In this document: in pieces, positions 1 through 8,463 of the stretch
How the letters are laid out: each line of letters opens with the position of its first letter
Numbering within the stretch: the first letter of the stretch is position 1
Source: Streptomyces bambusae
GTDB lineage: Bacteria > Actinomycetota > Actinomycetes > Streptomycetales > Streptomycetaceae
DNA length: 64,000 nt
NCBI RefSeq assembly: GCF_020532645.1
Contig: NZ_JAJAUZ010000001.1
Span: forward strand, 248,001 to 312,000
Reading direction: 5' to 3'
The notes under the pieces: generated by a model
What the model was told of the DNA's origin: nothing
The model's input: only the letters and a program-made list of their open reading frames with translations
Databases searched by the model: none
Translations under genes and position numbers: made by a program

Positions 1-6
1 GACCGT

Positions 7-858
7 ATGAAGATCGACCGTGAGGCACTCGCCGATTTCCTGCGCCGCTCCCGCGACCGGGTACGGCCCCAGGACGCCGGCCTGCCCGTCGGCCCCCGGC
101 GGCGCACGCCGGGCCTGCGCCGCGAGGAGGTCGCCCAGCTCGCCGGCATGTCGGCCGACTACTACATCCGCCTCGAACAGGCCCGCGGCCCGCAGCCCTC
201 GCCGGAGATGCTCGCCGCCTTGGCCCGCGCCCTGCGCCTGTCCGACGACGAACGAGACCACCTCCACCTCCTCGCCGGTCGCCGCCCGCCCGCCGCCCGG
301 ACTGCAGGCGACCACGTCGGCCCGGGGCTGCTGCACCTGCTGGACCAGCTGCCCGCGACCCCGGTCCAGGTGCTCGGCGACCTCGGTGACGTCCTGGCCC
401 AGAACGCCATGGCCGAGGCCCTGCTGGGCGGTGTGTGCACGGTGTCCGAGCACGGCCGCAACGTGGTCTGGCGCTGGTTCACCGACCCGGCCCAGCGTGC
501 CGCGTACCCGCCGGAGGAGCACGACCACTACAGCCGGCTGCACGTGGCCGACCTGCGGGCGGCCGTGGCGCGTCGCGCCGGCGACCCTGCCGCTACGCGC
601 CTGGTCGAGCGGCTCCTGGGGCTCGGAGAGGAGTTCGCCGCCCTGTGGGAGCTGCACGAGGTCTCCGTGCGCCGGGCCTCGCGCATGCGCGTCGTGCACC
701 CGCTGATCGGCCCGGTCGAGTTGGACTGCCAGGTCCTGCTCGCACCGGAGGGAGACCAGCGCGTGGTCCTGTACACCCCGCCCGTCGCCGGCGACACCGC
801 CGAACGCCTCGCCCTCCTCAAGGTCGTGGGCACCGGCCAGTTCACCGCACCCCGCTGA
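7..858 (+). CDS. XRE/MmyB-type helix-turn-helix transcriptional regulator
   Basis: A 283-aa cytoplasmic DNA-binding regulator. The N-terminal helix-turn-helix (about residues 35-75) contains LRREEVAQLAGMSADYY, typical of the MmyB-like branch of XRE regulators. The rest (about 100-270) matches the ligand-binding domain of that branch, with the usual tryptophan and arginine pattern (RWFTDP, HPLIGPVELD). These proteins often control a neighbouring short-chain dehydrogenase or reductase gene, which would lie upstream, outside this window. The ATG at 7 is the only good start visible, and the promoter is cut off by the window edge. The family call is secure; the target is unknown. Confidence 0.9.
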   Translation: MKIDREALADFLRRSRDRVRPQDAGLPVGPRRRTPGLRREEVAQLAGMSADYYIRLEQARGPQPSPEMLAALARALRLSDDERDHLHLLAGRRPPAARTAGDHVGPGLLHLLDQLPATPVQVLGDLGDVLAQNAMAEALLGGVCTVSEHGRNVVWRWFTDPAQRAAYPPEEHDHYSRLHVADLRAAVARRAGDPAATRLVERLLGLGEEFAALWELHEVSVRRASRMRVVHPLIGPVELDCQVLLAPEGDQRVVLYTPPVAGDTAERLALLKVVGTGQFTAPR

Positions 859-909
859 CGTCGGCCGCGTAGTCCGGCCAACACGACCGGCACGTTGCGG
901 CAACCCCCG

Positions 910-2109
910 TCAGCCGCGCCACTCGAACAGGACGAGCGTGGCGTCGTCCGAGGTGGTGTCGCCCCGCGCCCGTTTGAGGGTGTGGGAGAGCTCCCTGGCC
1001 ACGGTGCGGATCCCGTGGTCGGCCTCTTCCAGTCGGTTCACCCAGTCGATCAGCTGCTCCTCGCCGAACTGGTCCTGCCCGTTCGCGTGTTCCTCGATGA
1101 GGCCGTCGGTGAAGCAGAGGACGCGGTCGCCCGGTTCCAGCGTCACCGTGCTGACCTGGGGCTGGTCCCCTCCGAAGCCGACGGGGAGGGTCGTGGGGCT
1201 CTCCAGGCGGCCGACGACGCGGTGCGCGCGGACCAGCATGGGTGCGGGGTGTCCTGCGTTGACCCACTGGAGGCGGCCGGTGTCCGTGTCCAGGCGCATC
1301 ATCTGGGCGGTCACGAAGTGGTCCGGGTCGAACTGCTCGGCGACGGCCCGGTCCATGAAGAGGTAGATCTCCGACAGCTCGATGCTGATCCGGCGGGCGT
1401 GGCGGTAGGCGCCGATGGCCACCGTGGCCATGGTGGCCGCGTCCAGGCCGTGGCCCATGGCGTCGATCATGGCGAGGTGCAGGACGTCGCCGTTCAGGGC
1501 GTAGTCGAAGCTGTCCCCGGCCACGTCGTAGGCGGGCTCCAGGACTCCGGCGACCGACACGTGCGGCATCACCATCGACAGCGGGGGCAGGAGCGACCAC
1601 TGGATCTCGGCGGCCACGCTCATCGGTTCGCTGCGCCGGGTCCGGAAGAAGAGGTCGGTGTAGCCGTTCTTGGTCTGCATCATGTCGGCCGTGAGGCCCG
1701 CGATCCTGCGCAGGATGCGTCGCTCGTCGGGGCCGGAGCTGTCGAGGGTGACGGAGAGGACCCCCACCTGGTCGCCGCCGTCCAGCAGGGGCAGGTGGAC
1801 CCGTACGCCGTCGGCCGCCGGGACCTCCAGGGGGCGGGACTCCAGGAAGCACCGGCCGGCATCGGACCGGTCGATGGGCTGCGGCCCCCCGGCCCCGGCT
1901 CCCGTGCCCGGCAGGGGGACCAGGTTCTGCTGGCCGTAGTCCTGGAGCAGGATCCGCAGATCGCGACCGCCCAGCCGGGCGACCGTCTCCGCGACGAGCG
2001 GGGCGACCTGGTGCGGCGGCAGCTCGTGCGCCCGGTCCAGGAGCATCCCGAGCAGCCCCTCCCCGAAGCTCTCGGAGCGGTCCGGGGCCGCGCGGCCTCC
2101 GACGGCCAT
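910..2109 (-). CDS. PP2C/SpoIIE-type protein serine phosphatase with N-terminal sensor-like region
   Basis: A 399-aa protein predicted to dephosphorylate serine or threonine on partner proteins, typically anti-anti-sigma factors. The first 170 residues look like a GAF-type sensor, although no ligand residues can be named. The C-terminal half is a SpoIIE/RsbU phosphatase with metal-binding stretches GDSFDYA, DAMGHG, GHPAPML, FTDGL and DDATLV in the expected order. The ATG at 2109 follows a GGAGG-like ribosome site. It is convergent with the upstream regulator. No anti-sigma or anti-anti-sigma gene adjoins it, so its substrate is unknown. Confidence 0.88.
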   Translation of the reverse strand: MAVGGRAAPDRSESFGEGLLGMLLDRAHELPPHQVAPLVAETVARLGGRDLRILLQDYGQQNLVPLPGTGAGAGGPQPIDRSDAGRCFLESRPLEVPAADGVRVHLPLLDGGDQVGVLSVTLDSSGPDERRILRRIAGLTADMMQTKNGYTDLFFRTRRSEPMSVAAEIQWSLLPPLSMVMPHVSVAGVLEPAYDVAGDSFDYALNGDVLHLAMIDAMGHGLDAATMATVAIGAYRHARRISIELSEIYLFMDRAVAEQFDPDHFVTAQMMRLDTDTGRLQWVNAGHPAPMLVRAHRVVGRLESPTTLPVGFGGDQPQVSTVTLEPGDRVLCFTDGLIEEHANGQDQFGEEQLIDWVNRLEEADHGIRTVARELSHTLKRARGDTTSDDATLVLFEWRG

Positions 2110-2299
2110 CCTGGTGCCTCCAACCGGGCCGGGCGCGGGGTCCGGCCCGCACGGGCGCTAGGGGCTCCAGGATCCCCGCAGGCGGCCGGGCACGCCACAC
2201 GAACGGATCCGGCAGGTGAGGGTGACCATCGCGGGGGTGTTGCCCGGTTCCCAGCCGACGGTGGTTTTCGTGTGGGGGCTCCAGGGCCCGTCGGGGCTC

Positions 2300-2566
2300 T
2301 CAGGTCTCGTCGGGGTGGGCGCCGGTGCCGACGGAGCTGCGGCTGGCGGCCAGCCGGGAGCGGGCGGGGCCGGCGGGTGCGGCCGTGTCCACGGTGAGGT
2401 GGAGGCGGGTGTCGCCGTCGAGGCCGGGGTAGCTGCGCTGTTCCGTTGCGGCGAAGCAGCTGCGGAGGGATTCCGCGACCGCCCGCGCGGCTTCGGGGGT
2501 GTGCGCGATGATCCGTACCTCGGCGTGTCCGAGCGACGGCAGTGTCTGGGTCTCGATGTACTTCAC
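2300..2566 (-). CDS. small conserved hypothetical protein
   Basis: An 88-aa soluble protein of unknown function. The frame is open further upstream, but the extension is low-complexity Arg/Pro sequence. The GTG at 2566, with an AAAAGGGA stretch about eight bases upstream, begins the part that looks like a real protein (KYIETQTLPSLGHAEVRII), which has the alternating beta/alpha pattern of a small ferredoxin-like fold. The tail is Ser/Ala rich. It lies downstream of the membrane peptide and DUF5994 genes on the same strand and may share their transcript. Start and function are both uncertain. Confidence 0.5.
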   Translation of the reverse strand: MKYIETQTLPSLGHAEVRIIAHTPEAARAVAESLRSCFAATEQRSYPGLDGDTRLHLTVDTAAPAGPARSRLAASRSSVGTGAHPDET

Positions 2567-2661
2567 GTGGGCGTGTCCCTTTTCGGAGTGGGCGGGAAGC
2601 CGACCGGTGGGGCGCCGTCGCGCCCCACCCGCTGCCCCGGGCCGGAGGAAAGGTCTGCTGC

Positions 2662-2850
2662 TCACCGGCGGGTGTGCGTGTGGTGGGCCCGACGGCCGGT
2701 GTCGTCCGGCAGGCCGGGAGGGCGCGGCAGGGGGTCGCTGAAGCGGTAGGCCTCGATCCGGGCGTCGTGCTGGGCGTTCAGCAGATGGATCCAGCGCGTT
2801 CCGACGGCGATCGCAACGATGATCACTGCGGTGAGGACGATGGTCTCCAC
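2662..2850 (-). CDS. single-pass membrane small protein
   Basis: A 62-aa protein starting at GTG 2850 behind a very strong ribosome site (GGAGGTGA). Residues 2-20 form one hydrophobic helix (ETIVLTAVIIVAIAVGTRW). The rest is charged and ends in a His/Thr/Arg-rich tail, so it is probably a membrane-anchored cytoplasmic peptide. It begins five bases after the stop of the DUF5994 gene, so the two are probably co-transcribed and translationally coupled. The strong ribosome site and the coupling are the main support, because I recognise no family. Confidence 0.6.
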   Translation of the reverse strand: METIVLTAVIIVAIAVGTRWIHLLNAQHDARIEAYRFSDPLPRPPGLPDDTGRRAHHTHTRR

Positions 2851-2855
2851 CGAGC

Positions 2856-3431
2856 TCACCTCCAGCCGTCTCCGGGCAGCGGCAGGGTGCTTCGGTCCTT
2901 CAGGTGCCCGAAGGGGGACATGCAGGCCCCGCCTTCGCCGTCCCAGGTGGCTTCCTGGCGCCTGGTGTCGCGGATACCGCGCCCGATGACGGCCTCGTTG
3001 GCCATGAGCACGCCTGCCGTCAGGACGCTGCCCGGGATCGCGGCGGCGGCCATCAGGCGGGCGGCGGCCGCGGGCTCGGTCTCGGGCGGGATGACCAGCA
3101 GGTCCCAGCGGCCGACGGTGAGGGAGAGCAGGATCAGCTTGTCGGGGTGCTGCTCGGTGAACCAGCCCACATGGATGGTGTGCCCGGCGACGGGCACCTT
3201 GTGCGGGATTACGGGCCAGCGAGTGGGGTTCACGGTGACGCGGGTGATGCGCCCCCATGCCTCGTCGAGTGCTGCCGCGAGCGGCGGGAGCTCGGCGGTC
3301 AGGTCACGGGAGTAGGGCCACCAGGCCCCGTCCAGCTGGCCGGCGAGGGTGGTCTTCGGAGTGAGCGAAAGGCGTGCCGGGGACTGTGTGGCGAGGTCGC
3401 GGGGAGCGGTCCGGTCGGTGGTGGTGGTCAT
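2856..3431 (-). CDS. DUF5994 family protein
   Basis: A 191-aa protein beginning at ATG 3431 (MTTTTDRTAP). It shares the block GAWWPYSRDL near residue 35, a following ITRV segment and a later LLVIPPET segment with the divergently transcribed gene at 3734. These are hallmarks of the actinobacterial DUF5994 family, whose function is unknown. The C-terminus (about 150-191) carries an extra Trp/Gly-rich stretch missing in its neighbour. It is tightly linked to the 62-aa membrane protein. I see no catalytic motif. Confidence 0.8.
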   Translation of the reverse strand: MTTTTDRTAPRDLATQSPARLSLTPKTTLAGQLDGAWWPYSRDLTAELPPLAAALDEAWGRITRVTVNPTRWPVIPHKVPVAGHTIHVGWFTEQHPDKLILLSLTVGRWDLLVIPPETEPAAAARLMAAAAIPGSVLTAGVLMANEAVIGRGIRDTRRQEATWDGEGGACMSPFGHLKDRSTLPLPGDGWR

Positions 3432-3733
3432 GGTGCGGACCTGCCCCCGGGCCACCCGTCGGCGGCCCGGTTTTTCGTGTTCGCCGGAAACGACACCCGC
3501 GTGGGAGCCGGTGTGCGAAGTGCTCCCGGTACTTCCACCGTACGCCTGCCCGACCGACTCTGACCCGCCGCTACCAGGCATTTTTCCGTATCGGGGCGGA
3601 TGCGCCGGCTGCGCGGCGTCCCTGCGCCGGGGGTACCGTGGAAAGGACACGGCAGTGCGGTGTCCACCGACAGGTGCCCGGTGCCCCTCGCACCGGCTCC
3701 GTCGGCCCGACTCCCGCAGACGGGCGGACCACG

Positions 3734-4231
3734 ATGGCTGATGCCCCTACCCCGAACACGACCCCACTGGTGCTGCCGGATGCGATCCATTCGGCGGTCC
3801 GGCCGGGTACGGCCCTGTTGCGGCTGGAGACCACCGGATCCCGGGAAGGAGTCCTGGACGGTGCGTGGTGGCCGCGCTCCCGGGATGTGGAAAGGGAGCT
3901 TCCCGCGCTGATCGGCGCGCTGAGCGAGCACCTCGGCCCCATCACCCGGGTGGGTCTGGACGCCTCCGCCTGGAACGGCCTGCCGACCCGGCTGGTCGTC
4001 GACGGCCGCGTCGTCCACCTCGACTCCGACCCTGTCGGCGACGACACCGTCCTCGTCACCCGAGGCGACAGGGACCACTTCGCCCTCCTGGTGGTACCGC
4101 CCGACACCACGCCCGACGCGGCACGGACCGCCATGGCCCGCGCGGTACGTGCCGACAACGCGACGTCGGGCGCCGAGATCCTCGTGGCTCCCGTGGACCC
4201 TCCCGAATCCGACCGGGGGAAGCCGACATGA
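3734..4231 (+). CDS. DUF5994 family protein, paralogue
   Basis: A 165-aa protein, divergent from the preceding DUF5994 gene. It has GAWWPRSRDVERELP where its neighbour has GAWWPYSRDLTAELP, and the same ITRV and LLVVPPDT blocks. The two are therefore paralogues kept head to head across about 300 bases. The ATG at 3734 gives a protein that starts just before the conserved region. No signal peptide, membrane helix or catalytic motif is visible. Function is unknown. Confidence 0.78.
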   Translation: MADAPTPNTTPLVLPDAIHSAVRPGTALLRLETTGSREGVLDGAWWPRSRDVERELPALIGALSEHLGPITRVGLDASAWNGLPTRLVVDGRVVHLDSDPVGDDTVLVTRGDRDHFALLVVPPDTTPDAARTAMARAVRADNATSGAEILVAPVDPPESDRGKPT

Positions 4232-4374
4232 TTCGGCGGGCGGACACCCGTGAGCGGCGAGACCGAGGCCGCGCCCCGTACGGGAAGCCTTGACAGGAAC
4301 ACGCCGACGTCGCCGATGCCGGGACGCCCGTGTCCGTGAACGGGTCTGGTGTGCCGTGACCGGGCACGGTGGTC

Positions 4375-4596
4375 CTACAGCTTGCTCATCTTGGCGTAAG
4401 GACTCACGATCCGCTCCTGCGTCGAGCCGAAATCCACGACCGCCGCTATCCCGTCCTCGATGCCGGTGACCCGGCCGAGGCCGTGCACGTCGTGTGTGAC
4501 CTGGTCGCCTACGGCGAACTGCTTGGGAGGCGGCGCGACCGGGGCTTTGAAGGGGCTGGTGGGCAAAAAGCGCTTCGGTGCACTTGGCTTTGTCAT
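4375..4596 (-). CDS. small SH3/tudor-like protein
   Basis: A 73-aa protein. A short Pro/Lys-rich head leads into FAVGDQVTHDVHGLGRV and VDFGSTQERIV, the beta-barrel pattern seen in the tudor-like C-terminal domain of UvrD/PcrA helicases and in CarD-type domains that contact RNA polymerase. It may therefore be a small transcription- or DNA-associated protein; this is a fold inference only. The ATG at 4596 is preferred to one 42 bases upstream because the extra residues are not conserved-looking. It is the last gene of the run that begins with the cold-shock and DEAD-box genes. Confidence 0.65.
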   Translation of the reverse strand: MTKPSAPKRFLPTSPFKAPVAPPPKQFAVGDQVTHDVHGLGRVTGIEDGIAAVVDFGSTQERIVSPYAKMSKL

Positions 4597-4730
4597 TGCC
4601 GCCAGTATGCGCCCACGCACCTCCGTTGTGCCCTTCACGTCCGCAGCGCGGTACCTGGGAAAGGGTTCCTTGAACGGCAGGCTCCAGGCCCTTCCCTCGG
4701 CGAGCCGGTACCGGCCGCCGCCGCCCCCGC

Positions 4731-5039
4731 TCAGATGGTCGGGGAGCCGAGCAGCGCAGAGGCGTGCCGGAGGGGGTCGAGGCCGCGCGCGGGCTCGGTG
4801 TTCTGCGGGAGGCTGCGGCAGGTGAAGCCGAGCTTGGCCATGGCGCGGAGGACTTCACCGGCGCTGAAGTCACGGCGGTCCTGGCGGGTGATGACCTGGC
4901 CGACCTGCTTGGCGGGGTAGGTACGGCGGCCGATGATCACGGTCTCGCCGACGGCCGGCTCGGGCTTGACGCCCTGCATGGCCTGCAGGACGCCGCTCTT
5001 GGTGAGGTCGAAGGGGAAGCGGGCGATGACGCAGCGCAT
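4731..5039 (-). CDS. SCO5918-like conserved small protein
   Basis: A 102-aa basic soluble protein beginning MRCVIARFPFDLTKSGV. The sequence and its position below a DEAD-box helicase and a cold-shock gene match the Streptomyces SCO5918 family, which is named after a locus in the same arrangement. The middle part (VGETVIIGRRTYPAKQVGQVI) is beta-rich and the end is helical, so binding to RNA or ribosomes under cold stress is a reasonable guess, not shown here. The start at 5039 is supported by GAGG just upstream. Confidence 0.72.
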   Translation of the reverse strand: MRCVIARFPFDLTKSGVLQAMQGVKPEPAVGETVIIGRRTYPAKQVGQVITRQDRRDFSAGEVLRAMAKLGFTCRSLPQNTEPARGLDPLRHASALLGSPTI

Positions 5040-5088
5040 GGTGCCTCACAGGAAGGAGGAGGGGAGGGTTCTGCCGTGGTGGGGCGGG

Positions 5089-5493
5089 TCAGCGGGCCAG
5101 GGCGAGGACGCCCATGGCGCTGCCGTGTTCGTCGATGACGGGCAGCACGTCGAGCCGGCGGTGGCGCATCGCGCGTTCGGCTTCGGCCGTCGGGGTCAGG
5201 GGCGAGGTGAAGAACCCGCGGTCGCCGGGTACGGCACGCAACCGGACCTGGTCGCTGTAGGCGGCGCCGTCGCGGACGGCGATGAGCTGGCCCCGGGTGA
5301 CGAGCCCGGTGCACAGGCCGTGCTCGTCGCAGACGAGGAGATGGCCGGTGCGCGCACCGGCCATGACGGCCAGGGCCACTTCGACGGTCATGTCATCGCA
5401 GACCTGTGGCCCGGCCACCTCCATGACCTCGTTGACCGTCTGGGGTCCCGTACTGGTGCTCGTCGAGTCGGGCTGCATCCGGACCAGCGTCAC
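5089..5493 (-). CDS. CBS-domain pair protein
   Basis: A 134-aa stand-alone CBS pair (Bateman module), a fold that senses adenine nucleotides. The two repeats are about residues 22-70 (VNEVMEVAGPQVCDDMTVEVA, then GHLLVCDEHGLCTGLVTRGQ) and 85-134 (a TPTAEAERAM helix followed by LDVLPVIDEHGSAMGVL). The longer frame starts at 5532, but GTG 5493 lies seven bases after a perfect AGGAGG and is preferred. It sits between the DEAD-box helicase and the SCO5918-like gene, suggesting a cold or energy-stress role for the group. Confidence 0.82.
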   Translation of the reverse strand: MTLVRMQPDSTSTSTGPQTVNEVMEVAGPQVCDDMTVEVALAVMAGARTGHLLVCDEHGLCTGLVTRGQLIAVRDGAAYSDQVRLRAVPGDRGFFTSPLTPTAEAERAMRHRRLDVLPVIDEHGSAMGVLALAR

Positions 5494-5539
5494 AATTTGC
5501 CTCCTGCACAGATGGGCGAATCTCCGGATCACGCGGTTC

Positions 5540-7060
5540 TCAGGCCGTCGCCGCGGCGAAGGCGGGCCGACGGGAACCGGCGCGCCGGGCGGCCGGGGAG
5601 GGGCCGCGGCGGCCGCGGGAGGAGGAAGTGCTGCGCTTGGGGCGCTCGGGCGCCGGCGCCTTGACGGTGACCGGGATGCCGGAGGGGGCCTGCGCGCCGG
5701 TGATCCGGATCAGCTCTGCCTCACCCGGGCGGACCCGGTTGGACTCGGGCACGATGCCCGCGTCCTGCATGAGACGGTTCACGCCGCGGCGCTGCTGGGG
5801 CGTGACGAGGGTGACGACGCTGCCGGACTCGCCGGCGCGGGCGGTGCGGCCGCCGCGGTGGAGGTAGTCCTTGTGGTCGGTCGGCGGATCCACGTTGACG
5901 ACGAGGTCGAGGTGGTCGACGTGGATGCCGCGGGCCGCGACGTTCGTGGCGACCAGCACGGTGACGTGCCCGGTCTTGAACCAGGCCAGGGTGCGTGCCC
6001 GCTGCGGTTGCGTCTTCCCGCCGTGCAGGGCGGCGGCCCGCACGCCGCTGCCGAGGAGCTCTTCGGTGAGGCGGTCCACGGCGTGCTTGGTGTCCAGGAA
6101 CATGATCACCCGGCCGTCGCGCGCCGCGATCTCCGTGGTCAGCCGCTGCTTGTCGGCGCCGTGCACGTGCAGGACGTGGTGCGCCATCGTCGTGACCGCG
6201 CCCCGGGAGGGGTCCACGGAGTGGACGACGGGGTCGGTGAGGTAGCGGCGGACCAGGAGGTCGACGTTGCGGTCCAGGGTCGCGGAGAACAGCATCCGCT
6301 GCCCCTCGGGCCTGACCTGGTTGAGCAGTGCGGTGACCTGCGGCATGAAGCCCATGTCGGCCATCTGGTCGGCCTCGTCCAGGACGGTGGTCCCGACCCG
6401 GTTCAGCCGGCAGTCGCCGCGCTCGATGAGGTCCTTGAGGCGCCCGGGGGTGGCCACGACGACCTCGACGCCGCTGCGCAGCGCGTTCGCCTGCCGGCCG
6501 ATCGGCATGCCCCCGACGACCGTGGCCAGGCGCAGCTTCACGGCGCGGGCGTACGGGGTGAGGGCATCCGTGACCTGCTGGGCCAGCTCCCGTGTCGGGA
6601 CCAGGACCAGGGCCAGCGGCTGACGCGGCTCGGCGACTTGCCCGGAGGTGCGGGCGAGCAGCGCCAAGCCGAAGGCGAGGGTCTTCCCGGAGCCGGTCCG
6701 GCCGCGGCCGAGGACGTCACGGCCGGCCAGGGAGTTGGGCAGCGTCGCCCCCTGGATGGGGAACGGTACGGTCACGCCCTGCGCGGCGAGCGCGGCCAGC
6801 AGGGTCTTCGGCATGTCGAGATCGGCGAACGCCTCGACGGGGGGCAGCGCCGGGGTGATCGTCTTGGGCGGGGCGAACTCGCCCTGCACCGGTGCAGGGC
6901 GTCGACCCTGGCCTCCCGAGAGGCGGGGAGCACCGGAACGGCTGGGGGCGGACGACGCACCGAAGCGGCTGCCCCGGGGCGAACCGGAGGGGGAGCCGAA
7001 GGCGGGAGCGCCGGTGCGGCGGGTGCGGGAAGAGCGGCTGCTCGTACGTGTGGGGTTCAT
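5540..7060 (-). CDS. DEAD-box ATP-dependent RNA helicase
   Basis: A 506-aa RNA helicase that should use ATP to unwind structured RNA. Motifs in order: a Q-motif near residue 100 (VPFPIQG), Walker A GRGRTGSGKT (118-127), PTRELA, TPGRLKDL, DEAD (228-231), SAT (259-261), and the C-terminal HRGGRTARAG. The ends are low-complexity: a Ser/Arg-rich head of about 70 residues and an Arg/Ser/Ala tail, both typical of nonspecific RNA-binding extensions. ATG 7060 follows GGAAGG; the open frame up to 7510 is a chance extension. It lies directly downstream of a cold-shock gene, as in the S. coelicolor SCO5920-SCO5921 pair. Confidence 0.93.
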   Translation of the reverse strand: MNPTRTSSRSSRTRRTGAPAFGSPSGSPRGSRFGASSAPSRSGAPRLSGGQGRRPAPVQGEFAPPKTITPALPPVEAFADLDMPKTLLAALAAQGVTVPFPIQGATLPNSLAGRDVLGRGRTGSGKTLAFGLALLARTSGQVAEPRQPLALVLVPTRELAQQVTDALTPYARAVKLRLATVVGGMPIGRQANALRSGVEVVVATPGRLKDLIERGDCRLNRVGTTVLDEADQMADMGFMPQVTALLNQVRPEGQRMLFSATLDRNVDLLVRRYLTDPVVHSVDPSRGAVTTMAHHVLHVHGADKQRLTTEIAARDGRVIMFLDTKHAVDRLTEELLGSGVRAAALHGGKTQPQRARTLAWFKTGHVTVLVATNVAARGIHVDHLDLVVNVDPPTDHKDYLHRGGRTARAGESGSVVTLVTPQQRRGVNRLMQDAGIVPESNRVRPGEAELIRITGAQAPSGIPVTVKAPAPERPKRSTSSSRGRRGPSPAARRAGSRRPAFAAATA

Positions 7061-7312
7061 GAAGAACCTTCCTTGATACGGCACGCATCGAGGAGTTCCG
7101 CAACATGGGAGCAGCATGCGGAATCGCAGGTACGGACCGAATGGAATGAGAGAAGCGGCAGCGAACTGGATGCGCGATGAATTCGAGGCGACGCAGGCGG
7201 AGAAGAATGCGCGAAAAAGCGGATCCGAGGCGTCGAAGGGTACGGCTCCTGATGGAGGGGGTGTGTACCTTGAGGCTGTGTCCCGGCAGGAGAAATCGCT
7301 GCGGAAATGAAT

Positions 7313-7354
7313 GCAGCTGGGGCCCGCACCCCGAGGGATGCGGGCCCCAGCTGC
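7313..7354 (-). terminator. strong hairpin after the cold-shock gene
   Basis: A 16-bp perfect stem (7313-7328 with 7339-7354) and a 10-base loop, starting 16 bases beyond the cold-shock stop codon. It probably ends that transcript before the DEAD-box gene. The 252 bases from 7061 to 7312 between the stem and the helicase start hold no gene that I can support and presumably contain the helicase promoter. Confidence 0.8.
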
Positions 7355-7370
7355 AAGATGCGCGTCAGCG

Positions 7371-7574
7371 TCAGACGGTGACGATGTTCTCGGCCGTCGG
7401 GCCCTTCTGGCCCTGCGCGATGTCGAAGGTGACCTTCTGGCCCTCCTGCAGCTCGCGGAAGCCCGAGGCGGCGATGTTCGAGAAGTGGGCGAACACGTCA
7501 GCGCCGCCACCGTCCTGCTCGATGAAGCCGAAACCCTTTTCCGCGTTGAACCACTTCACGGTGCCATTGGCCAT
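7371..7574 (-). CDS. CspA-family cold-shock protein
   Basis: A 67-aa OB-fold nucleic-acid chaperone that should keep mRNA single-stranded at low temperature. Both RNA-binding motifs are present: KGFGFIEQ (RNP1, about residues 13-20) and VFAHFS (RNP2, about 27-32). The length is the usual one for the family. ATG 7574 is preceded by AAGGAG at ideal spacing. It lies upstream of, and on the same strand as, the DEAD-box helicase, so the two may act together on structured RNA. The long AT-richer leader upstream suits a cold-regulated gene. Confidence 0.96.
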   Translation of the reverse strand: MANGTVKWFNAEKGFGFIEQDGGGADVFAHFSNIAASGFRELQEGQKVTFDIAQGQKGPTAENIVTV

Positions 7575-8057
7575 GTCGTATCTCCTTGGGGCAGTACGCC
7601 GGCATCCGTACCGTACGGAAGCCGTGTCGCCGCGATGATGCCCTGCCCGGAAACTGACCGGAAAGATAGAGCGCTTCCGTGCGGCACGGGCCGACGGGAG
7701 CGCTCGAAGTTTTTTGGGTACCAAAACTGCAACTGAGATAGACGGTAGCACGTCCCCGCAGAATTTGTGCGCCGAATATTTCCCCCGGAGCGCCGCCGGT
7801 AAAAACCCTCTCTGCGGTGGCAGTCAAAATCTCAGCCCGCGAGCACAGGTATTCGTGTATTTCGAATGGGGTGTTGCGGAAGGGGCGGCCGGTGGTGGGC
7901 GGTCGTAGCGCCGGCGCCGAACCTGCCGCGAGCTGGGCGTACGGGTCGCCCGCCCGCAGCTGGGCGAGGGCAGGAGGGGTCTGGCGGCGGGCCCTCGGGC
8001 GCGGCCCGGAGGGCCGATTGCACGGCCGTGCCGCGGCAACTGCCCACGGGGTGGTCG
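7575..8057 (-). promoter_or_regulatory. 483-base upstream region of the cold-shock gene
   Basis: No gene is supported here. The part next to the cold-shock start is unusually AT-rich for this genome, and holds an inverted repeat TTTTGG-N3-CCAAAA (7712-7726) about 140 bases before the start codon. A reverse-strand TTGCAG lies just beyond it and could be a -35 element. A leader of about 130 bases or more would fit the structured 5' leaders of cold-shock genes. Short open frames between 7816 and 8113 are not convincing. Confidence 0.4.
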
Positions 8058-8399
8058 TCACGTTGCAGCTGGTGGATCGGACGCCTCGGCTGCGCGGCGG
8101 TATTCGGCGTTGATGCGCTGGGCCTCTTCGAGCTGGTCTTCGAGGATGATGATGCGGCAGGCGGCCTCGATGGGGGTGCCCTGGTCGACGAGCTCGCGGG
8201 CGCGGGCGGCGATGCGCAGTTGGTAGCGGGAGTAGCGCCGGTGTCCGCCTTCGGAGCGGAGCGGGGTGATGAGGCGGGCTTCGCCGATGGCGCGGAGGAA
8301 GCCCTGGGTGGTGCCGAGCATGGCGGCGGCCCGGCCCATGGTGTAGGCGGGGTAGTCGTCGTCGTCGAGGCGATCGTCGAACGAGTCGTGTGCTGTCAT
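8058..8399 (-). CDS. MerR-like helix-turn-helix regulator
   Basis: A 113-aa DNA-binding protein. After an acidic head (DDRLDDDDYP) comes a winged helix-turn-helix: YTMGRAAAMLGTTQGFLRAI, then LITPLRSEGGHRRYSRYQL, the characteristic MerR/HspR wing. The C-terminus (about 80-113) is a short coiled coil with no effector domain or metal cysteines, so it is a small MerR-like regulator of the BldC/HspR size class. ATG 8399 follows GAGAGGTG. The upstream region carries many copies of a short motif that could be its own binding sites. Confidence 0.85.
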   Translation of the reverse strand: MTAHDSFDDRLDDDDYPAYTMGRAAAMLGTTQGFLRAIGEARLITPLRSEGGHRRYSRYQLRIAARARELVDQGTPIEAACRIIILEDQLEEAQRINAEYRRAAEASDPPAAT

Positions 8400-8425
8400 C
8401 TGCACCTCTCTCTGGAACGCGTGGA

Positions 8426-8457
8426 GGGGCCCTGGTGCCGAACGGCACCAGGGCCCC
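8426..8457 (-). terminator. perfect hairpin in the leader of the MerR-like gene
   Basis: A 15-bp perfect stem (8426-8440 with 8443-8457) closed by only two bases, ending 27 bases before the MerR-like start codon. It would form in the mRNA leader and could attenuate transcription or shield the message. It might instead end a transcript arriving from the gene-free region at 8460-9100. The structure is clear; the role is not. Confidence 0.5.
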
Positions 8458-8463
8458 GAAGGA

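Noticed and set aside
5282..7180. 632-aa forward open frame opposite the DEAD-box gene
   Set aside because: It lies wholly antisense to clear coding sequence, and its translation is Gly/Arg/Val-rich without any domain, which is typical of GC-rich shadow frames.
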